From Bromus sterilis (lineage: Eukaryota; Streptophyta; Magnoliopsida; Poales; Poaceae), in contig OX465598.1 in assembly GCA_950022295.1 (NCBI GenBank), positions 114,373,001-114,437,000 on the forward strand: a stretch of DNA of 64,000 nt, read 5' to 3'. Below are positions 54,285 to 64,000 of this stretch, in pieces. Numbering within the stretch: the stretch's first letter is position 1; each line of letters opens with the position of its first letter. A program made the position numbers and the translations under genes. The notes under the pieces are model-generated. The model did not search any database, had not been told where the DNA came from, and worked only from the letters and a program-made list of their open reading frames with translations.

Positions 54285-56930
54285 CCTCTCCGGCTCCACT
54301 CGGGCTTGGAATTTTCCTAATTTTTCAAAAACTTTGAAAAGTAAACTTTTATTGACGTTCGCGGTGTTTTTCTTACCATAATTCATACCTTTTCTTATTC
54401 TGCTCCTGGGGGAGTCTGAAACTGGCTGCAACATGTTCTTCGTGAGTCTTTGTATATATCATGTTTGCATCCACATTGATTGGATCACCTGCCATATAAT
54501 GTTTGATTCTTTGTCCATTCACAACTTGAGGTTTGGTGCCTTCGAAATTATTGATCTTGATTGCACCAGACCGATATACTTCTTCGATATGAAAAGGTCC
54601 TTCCCATCTGGAAAGTAGTTTACCTGGAGAAAACCTGAAACGAGATCTAAACAACAAAACTTTATCACCAACATTAAATTCACGTTTTAGAATTCTTTTA
54701 TCGTGTCACTTCTTTACCTTTTCCTTGGACATTTTAGCGCTCTCATAAGCTTCACTCCTCCACTCATCTAGAGAAGTCAAGTTCATGAGACGCTTTTCAC
54801 CAGCTAACTTTGGGTCAGCATTTAGCTCTCTGACAGCCCATAAAGCCTTGTTCTCTAACTCTAATGGTAAATGGCAAGCCTTGCCATAGACCATTTTATA
54901 CGGAGACATACCCATGGGGTTTTTGTAAGCAGTTCTATACGCCCACAAAGCATCTCCTAACTTCTTTGACCAGTCCTTTCTAGAACTGTTTACTGTCTTC
55001 TGTAAGATCAACTTGATCTCCCTATTGGTGAGCTCAACTTGCCCACTAGTTTGAGGGTGGTACGGTGATGCAATCCTATGATTGACATCGTACTTGGCTA
55101 GAGCTTTCCTAAAAGCTCCATGCGTGAAGTGTGACCCTCCATTTGTCATGAGGTACCTTGGTACTCCCAACCTAGGAAAAATTACATCCTTGAGAATTTT
55201 CAAAGATGTCTTGTGATCAGCACTCTCAGTGGGGATTGCTTCAACCCACTTGGTTACATAATCAACAGCAACTAAGATGTGTGTGTACTTGTGTGAAGGA
55301 GGAAAAGGACCCATAAAATCAAAACCCTAGCAATCGAAAGGTTCGATCACTAGTGAGTAATTCATAGGCATCTCATTTCTCCTGCTAATGTTACCAACTC
55401 TCTGACACTTATCACAAGATAGAACGTACCTTCGGGTGTCCTTAAAAAGAGTAGGCCAATAAAAACCTGATTGTAAAACTTTATGTGTGGTCCTTTCAGC
55501 GGCATGATGTCCTCCATAGGGACTATCGTGACATTGTCGAAGAATGTCCTGCTGCTCGTGCTCCGTTATACACCTTCTTACGATCCCGTCTGCACCTTCT
55601 TTGTAAAGATGTGGATCATCCCAAAAGTAGTGCCTCAAATCCATGAAGAATTTCTTCCTCTGCTGAAATGTAAAACCTGGAGGCAAAAACTTTGCAACGA
55701 TAAAATTTGCATAATCTGCAAACCAAGGGTCGGAATGAGATTGTACTTTTACAACAGCAAGCTGTTCATCTGGGAAACTGCCGTTGACTGGAATAGGATC
55801 GTGCGGGATATCTTCCATCCTTGAAAGATTATCCGTCACCGGATTGTCTTCTCCTTTTCTATCGACAATCTGCAAATCAAATTCTTGAAGAAGGAGTACC
55901 CATCTAATGAGTCTTGCTTTGGCGTCCTTTTTCTGCATAAGATACTTAATGGCAGCATGGTCAGTATGAATAATAACTTTAGAATCAACAATATACTGCC
56001 TAAACTTATCACAAGCAAACACCACTGCCAAGAATTCCTTCTCGGTAGTAGCATAATTCTTTTGAGCACTATCAAGTGTCTTGCTGGCATAGTGGATGAC
56101 ATTCAACTTCTTGTCAACCCTTTGTCCTAAAACAGCTCCAACAACAAAATCACTAGCATCACACATAATTTCAAAGGCCAAATTCCAGTCAGGTGGTTGT
56201 ACTATAGGAGCGGTTATCAAGGATTTCTTAAGAACTTCGAAAGCCTCCTTACAATCTTCATCAAATACAAAAGGAGAATCCTTTTGGAGAAGATTGGTAA
56301 GGGGTCTCGAGGTCTTAGAAAATTCCTTGATAAATCTTCTATAGAAACAAGCATGACCTAGAAAACTATGAATACCTTTGATGTCCCTTGGATAGGGCAT
56401 CCTTTCAATAGCTTCAATTTTTGCCTTGTCCACTTCAATTCCCCTTTCGGAAATATTGTGTCCAAGAACTATCCCTTCGTTAACCATGAAATGTCACTTC
56501 TCCCAATTGAGCACCAAATTCGTTTCTTCACATCTCTGCAAAACTTTATTAAGATTGTGTTGACAATGGTCAAAGGAGTTTCCATAGACAGAAAAGTCGT
56601 CCATGAAAACTTCTACAATCTCCTCACATAAACCATGAAATATTGCAGACATACACCTCTGAAAAGTAGCAGGTGCGTTACACAAACCAAAAGGCATACG
56701 CCTATAAGCATAAGTACCGTAAGGACACGTAAAGGTGGTCTTCTCTTGATCCGCGGTGTTAACGTGAATCTGGGAGAAGCCAAAATACCCATCAAGATAG
56801 CAGAAGTGGGTGTTTTTAGACAGCCGCTCGAGCATCTGATCAATAAAGGGCAGAGGATAGTGGTCCTTCTGGGTGGCCTTGTTCAACTTCCTGAAATCAA
56901 TACACATTCTATATCCAATAATAGTCCTCT
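54285..56930 (-). pseudogene. RT, RNase H and integrase relic of D (main part)
   Basis: Minus strand. RT from 56928 (GYRMCIDFRKLNKATQKDHY, YAYRRMPFGLCNAPATF, active site FMDD), TGA about 56494 after LNWEK, RNase H (FEIMCDASDFVVGAVLG; VIIHTDHAAIKYL), integrase zinc finger (HHAAERTTHKVL .. CDKCQRV), TAG about 55325 in place of the expected Trp before GFDFMGPF, and an integrase core in which the second catalytic Asp is Asn (LMTNGGSHF, codon 55141-55143) while SGQVELTNRE is kept. TGA about 54704 follows, then the C-terminal GKLLSRWEGPF region to about 54373. Organisation and motifs are those of Athila-type elements. Inactive. Confidence 0.92.
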
Positions 56931-57147
56931 AAGGTATTAGTTTATTTTTATCATTAGGAACAACAGTCATACCTCCTTTCTTAGGAACACAATGAACGGG
57001 ACTTACCCACTTACTATCAGCTATAGGATAGATGATACATGCGGCTAGAAGTTTGAGAACCTCCGTCCTAACCACGTCCTTCATCCTTGGGTTCAACCGT
57101 CGTTGATGATCAACAACTGGTTTAGCATCGGGCTCGAGATTGATAGT
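56929..57147 (-). pseudogene. RT start of D, cut by element B
   Basis: Minus strand: a stretch with DAKPVVDHQRRLNPRMKDVV and WVSPVHCVPKKGG, the Athila-type RT opening. It ends at TAG 56929-56931 where a Gln is expected. The upstream part is separated by the insertion of B at 57147/57148. Confidence 0.88.
57143..57147. repeat. Left target-site duplication of B (ATAGT, predicted)
   Basis: The five bases before TGATACG; the partner lies outside the window. Confidence 0.6.
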
Positions 57148-58784
57148 TGATACGTCCAAAACGTATCTATAATTTCTGCTTGCTCCATGCATGTTTTGTG
57201 TTAATTTGCTATGATCTAGATACACTTTCATACACTTTTGATCATATTTGGACTAACCTATTAACTCAGTGCACCCCAGTGCCAGTTCCTGTTTTCTGCT
57301 GTTTTTCTATTTCAGTTTTCCCCCATATAAAAGTGCCAGAAAAATTCCGGGAAAAATACAGGAAAAATCAGCGTACAGGAAGCTTCGAGAAGAGCCTGGG
57401 AGGGGCCAGAGGGGAGCCAGGGGGCCCAGGCGGCCACTCGTCGCGGCCCCACCCCTGGCCGCGCCAGGGGGGCGCCTGGGGCCCCTGGTCCACCTCTGGC
57501 TGCCCCCCTTCACCTATTTATTCTCCGTCACGGGGAAACTCCGAGGACAGAACCCTATTTCGCAAACTCGCCTCTCTTCCTCCTCCGTCGCGCTTCCGAG
57601 ATCAGAAGCACCAGAAGACCTCTTCTCGGCACCCTGCCGGAGGGAGGATTGACCTCCGGGAGTCTCCTCTCCACCATGGATGCTCCCCGGATGTCTTGTG
57701 AGTAGTTTTCCTTGGACCATGGGTCCGTGATCAGTAGCTATGTGATGTTCTCCTCCTCTCTTTGTTCTTCATGGTTTAGACCTCGTGAGCTGCCCTACAT
57801 GATAGAGGCACTTTTGTAATATTTCTGCTATTGTTATGTTGAGTTTGATAGGATCTGATGGATTGTGAGATTATGTTCAGATTGTGATTGAGTAATATAT
57901 TTGGTTCTTATCTCTTATATTTTTGTTCCTAAGTAATTCTTGCATGTTCTCCGTTGTTGTTTATTGCTTTGGCCAAGTAGTAGGTAGTGACTCCAAGAGG
58001 GAACGTTTTGCTCGATTGTGGGTTCATGCCCTCCGATGACACGCTTGAGTGACAGAAACATGAGTCTAGGGGATGTGATGTTGCCACAAGGGGGAAAACA
58101 ACGGTGCTTGTAACCGCGGTTGCAAGGATTGTTTACTTTACGCAAAGTTATTTTTAATGCAGTTGTCTGTTGCTTTGGGTTTACACTTTGGGTGGGGCTC
58201 GCAACTTAATACCATCAAGATGTTCTGGATAGATATCTCAAGGTGGATGATTAGTAGTAGATGCAGTTGGATTTCGGTCTACTTATTTTGGCGTACTGCC
58301 CATGCTTTTGAGCCTCGTCCTTTCTTTTGTAGCATAGTTAGCATTGCGGTGTGTTCATAATCCTGTCAATTTCCTTTCTGTAATTTGTTTACCTCGCATA
58401 GAAATTTTATCGTCTTTTGGGAGAAGACATCACTAGTGAACATCACGTATCCCGGTCCATATCCTCATCACTGTTTACACGCTCATTTACTTTTCTGCTT
58501 TTACTTTCAATTACTATCATTATCCCTTGTGTTTGATCCTTTGTGAACAACAAGACCGGAGAGATTGACAACCTCTCTGAACTTCGTTGGGAACAAAGTT
58601 ATCGTGTCTGTGTGCAGGTCTGCGTCAGTTGCGCCGCTGACACCTACTTATCATCTCCGGAGTCCTACTGGAGACAAACCTTGGTATCTTCACCGAGGGA
58701 AATTTGTTGTTGTGCTACATCACGCCTTCCACTTGGGGTTTACCAACGAAGGGCGAGAAATCACTATCATCATCTCGCACATCA
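57148..58784 (+). repeat. 5' LTR of B (1637 bp)
   Basis: TGATACGTCC to CACATCA. CTATTTATT TATA-like box at about 57514, with GC-rich imperfect inverted repeats upstream (57430-57480). The end has diverged from A near 58740-58784. Confidence 0.92.
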
Positions 58785-58795
58785 AGCCAAATTTC

Positions 58796-58813
58796 TGGCG
58801 TCGTTGCCTGGGA
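58796..58813 (+). other. Primer-binding site of B
   Basis: TGGCGTCGTTGCCTGGGA, two changes from the canonical Athila-type site, 11 nt after the LTR. Confidence 0.82.
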
Positions 58814-58948
58814 CTCCGAGTGCTAAGATAGGGGAGTTGCACACTACCCTTTACCTTTGTTTTTTAGTCTTGTTAGTTTACCTTTCCGTTTTTATCTTTG
58901 TGTCTTTTATCAAAAATTACAAAAAAATCTGCCACACTTGCTGCTACT

Positions 58949-60985
58949 ATGGGTTCCACTGAAAACACCAAGTTGTGTGACTCCACTAGTCACAACAACC
59001 AAGACTTTATCTGCACCCCCATTGCCACAGCTTCCACTTTAGCTACCTCTTATGAAATTAAACCTGCTTTGCTAAACCTTCTTATGAGAGATCAATTCTC
59101 TGGTGCTGGAGATGATTCTGCTTTACACTTGAACTGTTTTGTTGAATTATGTGATATGCAAAAGTATAAAGAAGTAGAAGGTGATTTTGTTAAGCTCAAG
59201 CTCTTTCCTTTCTCTTTAAGGGGAGATGCTAAAATCTGGTTTCAATCTTTGCCAAGAAATAGCATAGATTCTTGGGATAAGTGCAAAGATGCTTTTATAG
59301 GGAAGTATTACCCTCCTGCTAAGATTATCCAATTGAGGAGTAACATTATGAATTTTAAGCAATTGGATAATGAACACGTTGCCCAAGCTTTGGAACGAAT
59401 GAAATCTCTTGTTAAGAAATGTCCTACACATGGTTTGACTACCTGGATGGTTATCCAGACTTTTTATGCATGCTTGAACTTTACCTCGCGGAACCTGTTA
59501 GATTCGGCCGCGGGAGGAACCTTTATGTCAACTACACTTGGTGCTGCCACGAAGCTTCTCGATGAAATGATGACCAATTATTCCCAATGGCACACCGAAC
59601 GCGCTCCAACAGTTAGGAAGGTAAACTCTGTCGAGGAAATTACCTCCCTCAATGAAAAAGTTGACTTAATTATGTCTCTACTTACCAAGCAACCCTCTAT
59701 TGATCCTCATGATGTCCCTTTAAATTCTTTGGTTGCTCAAGAACAAGTAGATGTGAACTTTATTGCTAGAAACAACTTCAACAACAATGCTTATAGAGGA
59801 AATTTTGCTAGCAATCCTAGACCGTTTCCATCCAACTATGGGAACAACAACACTTACCCTAGCAACAAGAACCCCTCTTCTGAATTGGAAAGCATGCTTA
59901 GAGACTTTATCACTACCCAAAAAGCCTTCAACAAAAATGTAGAAGAGAAATTAGCTAAAATAGATAATCTCTCTTTGAAGGTAGAAAGCTTAGCCCTAGA
60001 TATTGAGATGCTTAAAATTAGAACCTCCCCCCTTGAGGAGAATAAGGCCACTCCTATTAATGCTATCCAATTACAAATTAATGAGAATATTAGGATGATG
60101 GCTAAACGTAAAGAAAGATGGGCTAGAGAAAAAGAGGAAGAGGATATAATTAAGAGCCTTCCTACACACCACACAGTTGCCACTATCCAAATTGTTGAGG
60201 ACACTCAAACTATTAGCAGCCAATGCACTCCTAGTCCCGTTGGACCTATTAATGGTGATGCTAATACCTCAACCGTAGATGAAGAAACTCCTATGAACAT
60301 AGAGGGTTTCAAACAAGTGAGACTAGATGACACTACTACCACCTTTGATAGTAGTGATATTGATTTTGATAGTTGCACCCTCTCAGAAGTTATTAGCTTG
60401 TTACACAAAATGTCTAGAAACCCCCACACTAGCACACTTAATCTTGCCTTCACGGAGCGTATCACAAATGCTCTCATCAAAGCTAGGGAGGAGAAGCTTA
60501 GAGTAGAAGCCTCCATACCTAGGAAGCTAGATGATGGTTGGGATCCTATGATCAAAATTAAATTAAATAACTTCTCTTGCTATGCTTTATGTGATGTTGG
60601 AGCTAGTACCTCCGTTATACCCAAAAGAATATTTGATATGTTTGAATTGAAACACTTTGAGCCTTGTTCTTTTGGTGTTCGTCTTGTTGATTCTTCCGTA
60701 AAGAAACCTTTGGGGAAGATCAACGATGTTCTTATCATTGTCAATGATAACTATGTTCCCATTGATTTTATTGTTATGGATATAGAGTGTGAACCTTTGT
60801 GTCCAATAATTTTGGGACGTCCTTTTCTTCGCACCGTTGGTGCGGTTATTGACATGAAAGAGGGGAATATAAAATTCCAATTCCCATTCAAAAAGGGGAT
60901 GGAACACTTCCCTAGAAAGAAAGTCAAGTTACCTTTTGAGTCTGTTACACGGGCTAGTTATTCTCTTTCTCTTGATAAAACTTGA
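58949..60985 (+). CDS. gag: Gag-protease protein of element B (678 aa)
   Basis: ATG at 58949 (MGSTENTK), preceded by a leader matching that of A. Capsid-type gag domain at roughly residues 45-190 (LKLFPFSLRGDAKIWFQSL; AFIGKYYPPAKI; LERMKSLVKKCPTHGL), then an Asn-rich linker (NNFNNNAYRGNF), a coiled-coil-like region (about 310-360), a charged linker, and an aspartic protease near the C-terminus (ALCDVGASTSVIP, D about 549; CPIILGRPFLRTVGAVIDM). No CCHC knuckle is seen. The frame is complete with no stop, unlike the pol genes nearby. It would assemble particles and cleave Gag. No RT or integrase follows, so it is either a partner in a two-component system or a deletion derivative. Confidence 0.9.
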   Translation: MGSTENTKLCDSTSHNNQDFICTPIATASTLATSYEIKPALLNLLMRDQFSGAGDDSALHLNCFVELCDMQKYKEVEGDFVKLKLFPFSLRGDAKIWFQSLPRNSIDSWDKCKDAFIGKYYPPAKIIQLRSNIMNFKQLDNEHVAQALERMKSLVKKCPTHGLTTWMVIQTFYACLNFTSRNLLDSAAGGTFMSTTLGAATKLLDEMMTNYSQWHTERAPTVRKVNSVEEITSLNEKVDLIMSLLTKQPSIDPHDVPLNSLVAQEQVDVNFIARNNFNNNAYRGNFASNPRPFPSNYGNNNTYPSNKNPSSELESMLRDFITTQKAFNKNVEEKLAKIDNLSLKVESLALDIEMLKIRTSPLEENKATPINAIQLQINENIRMMAKRKERWAREKEEEDIIKSLPTHHTVATIQIVEDTQTISSQCTPSPVGPINGDANTSTVDEETPMNIEGFKQVRLDDTTTTFDSSDIDFDSCTLSEVISLLHKMSRNPHTSTLNLAFTERITNALIKAREEKLRVEASIPRKLDDGWDPMIKIKLNNFSCYALCDVGASTSVIPKRIFDMFELKHFEPCSFGVRLVDSSVKKPLGKINDVLIIVNDNYVPIDFIVMDIECEPLCPIILGRPFLRTVGAVIDMKEGNIKFQFPFKKGMEHFPRKKVKLPFESVTRASYSLSLDKT

Positions 60986-63829
60986 TTCTTCTTTTTGCAT
61001 CATGCCTAGCTCAAAGGCATAAAACAAAGCGCTTTTGGGAGGCAGCCCGCAACGAATTTAGGTTTTTGTTTTTGTTTTTTTTGTGTCTTGATGATTGTTA
61101 CTACTGTAGCAACATCATTGTATCTTTATTTTTCAACTTTGTGCCAAGTTATAGCCTCTTACGGCAAGGGAAGTAAAAGTTGTGACATGCTGTCCAGAAA
61201 ACAGATTCTGTCCTCGTGACCAGAAAAATTCCAGAAAAATCCCAGTTAATATTTTTGAGATGAAATTTTTACACAGTATGCTCTATACAATTACTAAACT
61301 TCCGTATGTTCTGAGTTTTTTTATTTGAGTTGCAGAAGTATCCCTAAAAAAATCTTTACTATCTGCTGTTCTGTTTTTCACATATTCTGCCACGTTATAT
61401 CTCTCCTAACTTTTGCAAACCTTAAGCTTGCTTTTTCTTTGCAAAACCTTTTTGGAAATCTTGAGAAACAGTAGATCTTCAAGAATATCTTTATATCCAG
61501 TGGGAAAAAAATTATTTTATTAAGGGTACTAACCTCTCTAATCAGCTTATGATGAGTTATGTATGAAGGGAGTTTTCAAGTGTGCGATGGAAGATGATGA
61601 AAGAAAATCCAGGAGTGTCAAGCGCTCAAGCTTGGGTATGCCCCCATGCATCCCCAATAAATATTCAAGGAGACTCAAGCGTCTAAGCTTGGGGATGCCC
61701 CCGTGCATCCCCTTCTCCATCAACAATCATCAGTTCGTCCTTCGTCTCACTATATTTTTATCACTTCATGCGTTATGTGCTATGCTTGGAGCATCTCGCT
61801 CTTAGGTTTTGTTTTTAGTTTTCTTTAGCTTTGCTTGCTGTTCATAACAAGTTAGATCCCGTCTTACTTTGTGTGGGAGAGAAACACGCTCCACTTTCAA
61901 AATTTAGAACACATCATAGGATTTTTCCTGCTTATCTTTTTGCTGTTGTGTGTTCTTTATCTTTTCATAGCTACTGCCATGTTTAGTTTTAGTCTTAGTT
62001 TGTCTTTAGCAAGAGCCTTCGCTTTTGTCTAGTTTGTTGCTGCAACTCTTTTTAGTTTTCATGTTTATCTTGTTAAAGAGAGTTGGTTGTTGCACTGAGT
62101 TGTGTCTTGTCTTGAAAGTAGGTAATTGAGGTTGCTATTTAATTCTAGTAGTAGCTTGCAATAGTTTTGAGGTATTGATGTGAGTAATGTTTGAACTTTT
62201 GGTGTCAAGAGCTCTAGCCTATTAGTGATAGGTGTCGTATTTTGGGCAATCCGTGTGTATTTTCAAAACCTACAAAATTAGTTGAGAACTCTATCTACTA
62301 GATGGATCACTACTCTTTGGAGGGATCGAATATTAGAGTAAACTCACGTACCATGAGTCGAGGATGCGCAAGGATAACCAAACCCCCATACACTCCTCCT
62401 CGGGGTACTTGTCTCTTTGTGAACCTCCTTATTAGATTGAGAGTTACCGATAATAAGTGCATGAGTTCTTCGGACTAATGTAAGTATTGAAAGTTGACAC
62501 TTCCACCTTCCCATATTTTGCTAGCCTCTCATGTGCCGTGCATTGCCTTCTTCTCACTCCGAGAGTTGGTGTCCACCTTCGCCGGTACATCCAAACCCTT
62601 GGCATGATACGCTCTATCATCATAAGCCTCCTTATATCTTTCCTCAAAACAGCCACCATACCTACCTATCAAGGCATTTCCATAGCCTTTCCGAGTTATA
62701 TTGACATGCAACTTCCACCTCTTCATGACTTGATCTTCATGTCATACATGTTCTTGCTACACTGGCAGCGACATACATTGCATACATCATGATAGTTATA
62801 TCTTCTTTATGATTTTGAGTACCTTGTAAAGTGTGAAAGATCTCCTTTACCTTCTTGTAAAATAGAGTGTTGCCCTTAAGTGAGGAAAAGATCCCAAAGT
62901 GGACACAATAAAAGATCCCAAAGAGGACAAATGAGAGTTAAATAGAAAGAGCCATTGAGGCCACAAAAAATACAAAAAAATAGAAAAAAGAGAAAAAGAA
63001 ATAAAAAGAGAGAAAGGGGCAACACGACTATCCTTTTGAGAGATCCACACTAGTACTCCCTCTATATCCTTGTACTCCATAGAGATGATCATTATGCATA
63101 TAGCTATGTGGGGACCTTCACACTATAGAACTTGGCTTGCATATTCCAAGGATGAGCCTCCTCAAACGAGCTCTAGGTCTTCATGAGCGAGCAAGTTAGA
63201 TGCACCCCCACTAGTTCCATTGGAGAGCTTCCTAGCTCGTATGTGCATCCGTTGCATGGCAATCCCTACTCCTCACATCATATCTATCATTTGGCATCTC
63301 TTGCCTATGATTGTACTCATTGATGTGAGCCTTTCTCATCCTTTCTGTCTTCCTCCTCCACCATATTTCTCTCTTTGCCATCCTAAGTGTCAACTCTCGT
63401 GCTTACGCTCATCCATTGCATGAGTGCTCAAAATATCGAAAAGGAGTGGATCAAATTGACTTGTACCTGGCTAGTGGTCTAGGGACGAGTCAAGATAAGA
63501 TTCCAAAGAAGACCAAGTGTGAAACTTTAGTAGATTGAGTTCTCAATGCAAAAATACTTTTTCTCGTATTCCCTATCCCCTTTCTTGCACGCAAACACCA
63601 TTTGGAGACATTCGAGTCACGGACAGCAAGAGCTCTTGCACCTAATGTTCTTTTGTTACTTGTTTCAATGCTAATATAGACTCTTCCATGTTATGACTTG
63701 AATTGAATCTCTAAAATTTGATTGCTTTACTTTTCAAAGTTCTTTTATGGTTGCTAGCATGTCACCACAGAAATTATGTTGTTATCATTTACCTACTCGA
63801 GGACGAGCAGGAATTAAGCTTGGGGATGT
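60986..63829 (+). other. Long 3' non-coding region of B
   Basis: Homologous to 18612-21314 of A. Homology resumes at GGGAGGCAGCCCGCAACGAA (about 61039). Two PPT-like words with hairpins lie at 61628-61655 and 61685-61712. Short frames shared with A (61563-61805, 62487-62792, 63220-63423) show no domain. The final AAGCTTGGGGATGT (63816-63829) is the polypurine tract. Confidence 0.75.
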
Positions 63830-64000
63830 TGATACGTCCAAAACGTATCTATAATTTCTGCTTTCTCCATGCATGTTTTGTGTGAATTTGCTATGATCTA
63901 GATACACTTTCATACACTTTTGATCATATTTGGACTAACCTATTAACTCAGTGCATCCCAGTGCCAGTTCCTGTTTTCTGCTGTTTTTCTATTTCAGTTT
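63830..64000 (+). repeat. 3' LTR of B, cut by window end
   Basis: TGATACGTCCAAAACGTATC and the next 150 bp match the start of 57148-58784. Confidence 0.93.

Larger units (their letters stand above)
41371..57147 (-). mobile_element. Element D: Athila-like Gypsy, right end outside window
   Basis: Minus orientation. LTR 41371-42900, polypurine tract, non-coding spacer, env-position ORF (44502-45008), then the inserted element C (45250-54279), then integrase, RNase H and RT relics to 57147, where element B is inserted. The remaining RT, protease, gag and 5' LTR would lie beyond the window. Lineage inferred from the Athila-type RT/integrase, the third ORF and the LTR start TGATACGTCC. Confidence 0.85.
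57148..64000 (+). mobile_element. Element B: Athila-like Gypsy with gag-protease only, right end outside window
   Basis: 5' LTR 57148-58784, PBS 58796-58813, gag-protease ORF 58949-60985, 2.8-kb non-coding region, polypurine tract and the first 171 bp of the 3' LTR (from 63830). Same family as A by LTR, leader and 3' region, in opposite orientation. RT and integrase are absent between the ORF and the 3' LTR, so it would need pol supplied in trans. Confidence 0.92.

Noticed and set aside
61563..61805. 80-codon ORF with repeated SLGMPPCIP, conserved in B and A (20525-20767 minus)
   Set aside because: By eye the two copies differ at about seven bases, about five of them amino-acid changing, so there is no sign of purifying selection. 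The frame follows from the shared PPT-like repeats.
62444..62659. Frames conserved on the opposite strand in B and A (19670-19885)
   Set aside because: Shared by descent in a homologous non-coding region; no domain, and the opposite-strand frame is equally conserved.

Overview
The window looks like intergenic heterochromatin of a large grass genome, most probably Triticeae (wheat, barley or a relative). It is almost entirely LTR retrotransposons nested inside one another, plus one relic of a plant DNA-transposon gene. I see no ordinary host gene, tRNA, rRNA, CRISPR array or bacterial feature. Family-level assignments rest on motifs (RT, RNase H, integrase, chromodomain, primer-binding sites, polypurine tracts, TG..CA LTR ends, 5-bp target-site duplications). 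Lineage names such as Tekay/Del, Tat, Athila and Angela/BARE are recognition by pattern, not by search.

Layout. (F) 1-8944: right part of a plus-strand chromovirus (Gypsy, chromodomain) with an almost intact gag-pol (373-4917, one stop) and a 4.1-kb 3' LTR (4838-8944). (H) 8945-10464 and 40136 to about 40660: a minus-strand CACTA/En-Spm-like transposon gene split by (E). (E) 10465-40135: a second, defective member of F's family with TTGAC target duplications. It lacks most of gag-protease and carries a 3-kb internal tandem duplication (28252-31281 / 31282-34302) that gives it two primer-binding sites. (G) 11864-27513: a minus-strand Copia element with gag relics only, inserted in the 5' LTR of E. 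(A) 16991-24290: a minus-strand Athila-like non-autonomous Gypsy inserted in the gag of G; it encodes an unrecognised 388-aa protein. (D) 41371 to at least 57147: a minus-strand Athila-like Gypsy with RT, RNase H and integrase relics, an env-position ORF and a 1.5-kb LTR. (C) 45250-54279: a plus-strand Tat-type Gypsy inserted in D (TSD GAGCT). It has a dual-RNase-H pol and an antisense gene whose product looks like a B3 DNA-binding protein and has its own TATA box. (B) 57148 to beyond 64000: a plus-strand element of the same family as A, inserted in the pol of D, carrying gag-protease in place of A's 388-aa cassette.

Order of events: H, then E into H, G into E, A into G; independently D, then C and B into D. 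F's order relative to H cannot be resolved because its left end is outside the window.

Most interesting: the antisense B3-like gene in C; the coding-cassette swap between A and B inside otherwise homologous elements; the promoter-like module in D that repeats LTR sequence upstream of its env-position ORF; the LTR of D that has a polypurine tract on one side and a primer-binding-site-like sequence on the other; and a covarying hairpin in the LTRs of F and E.
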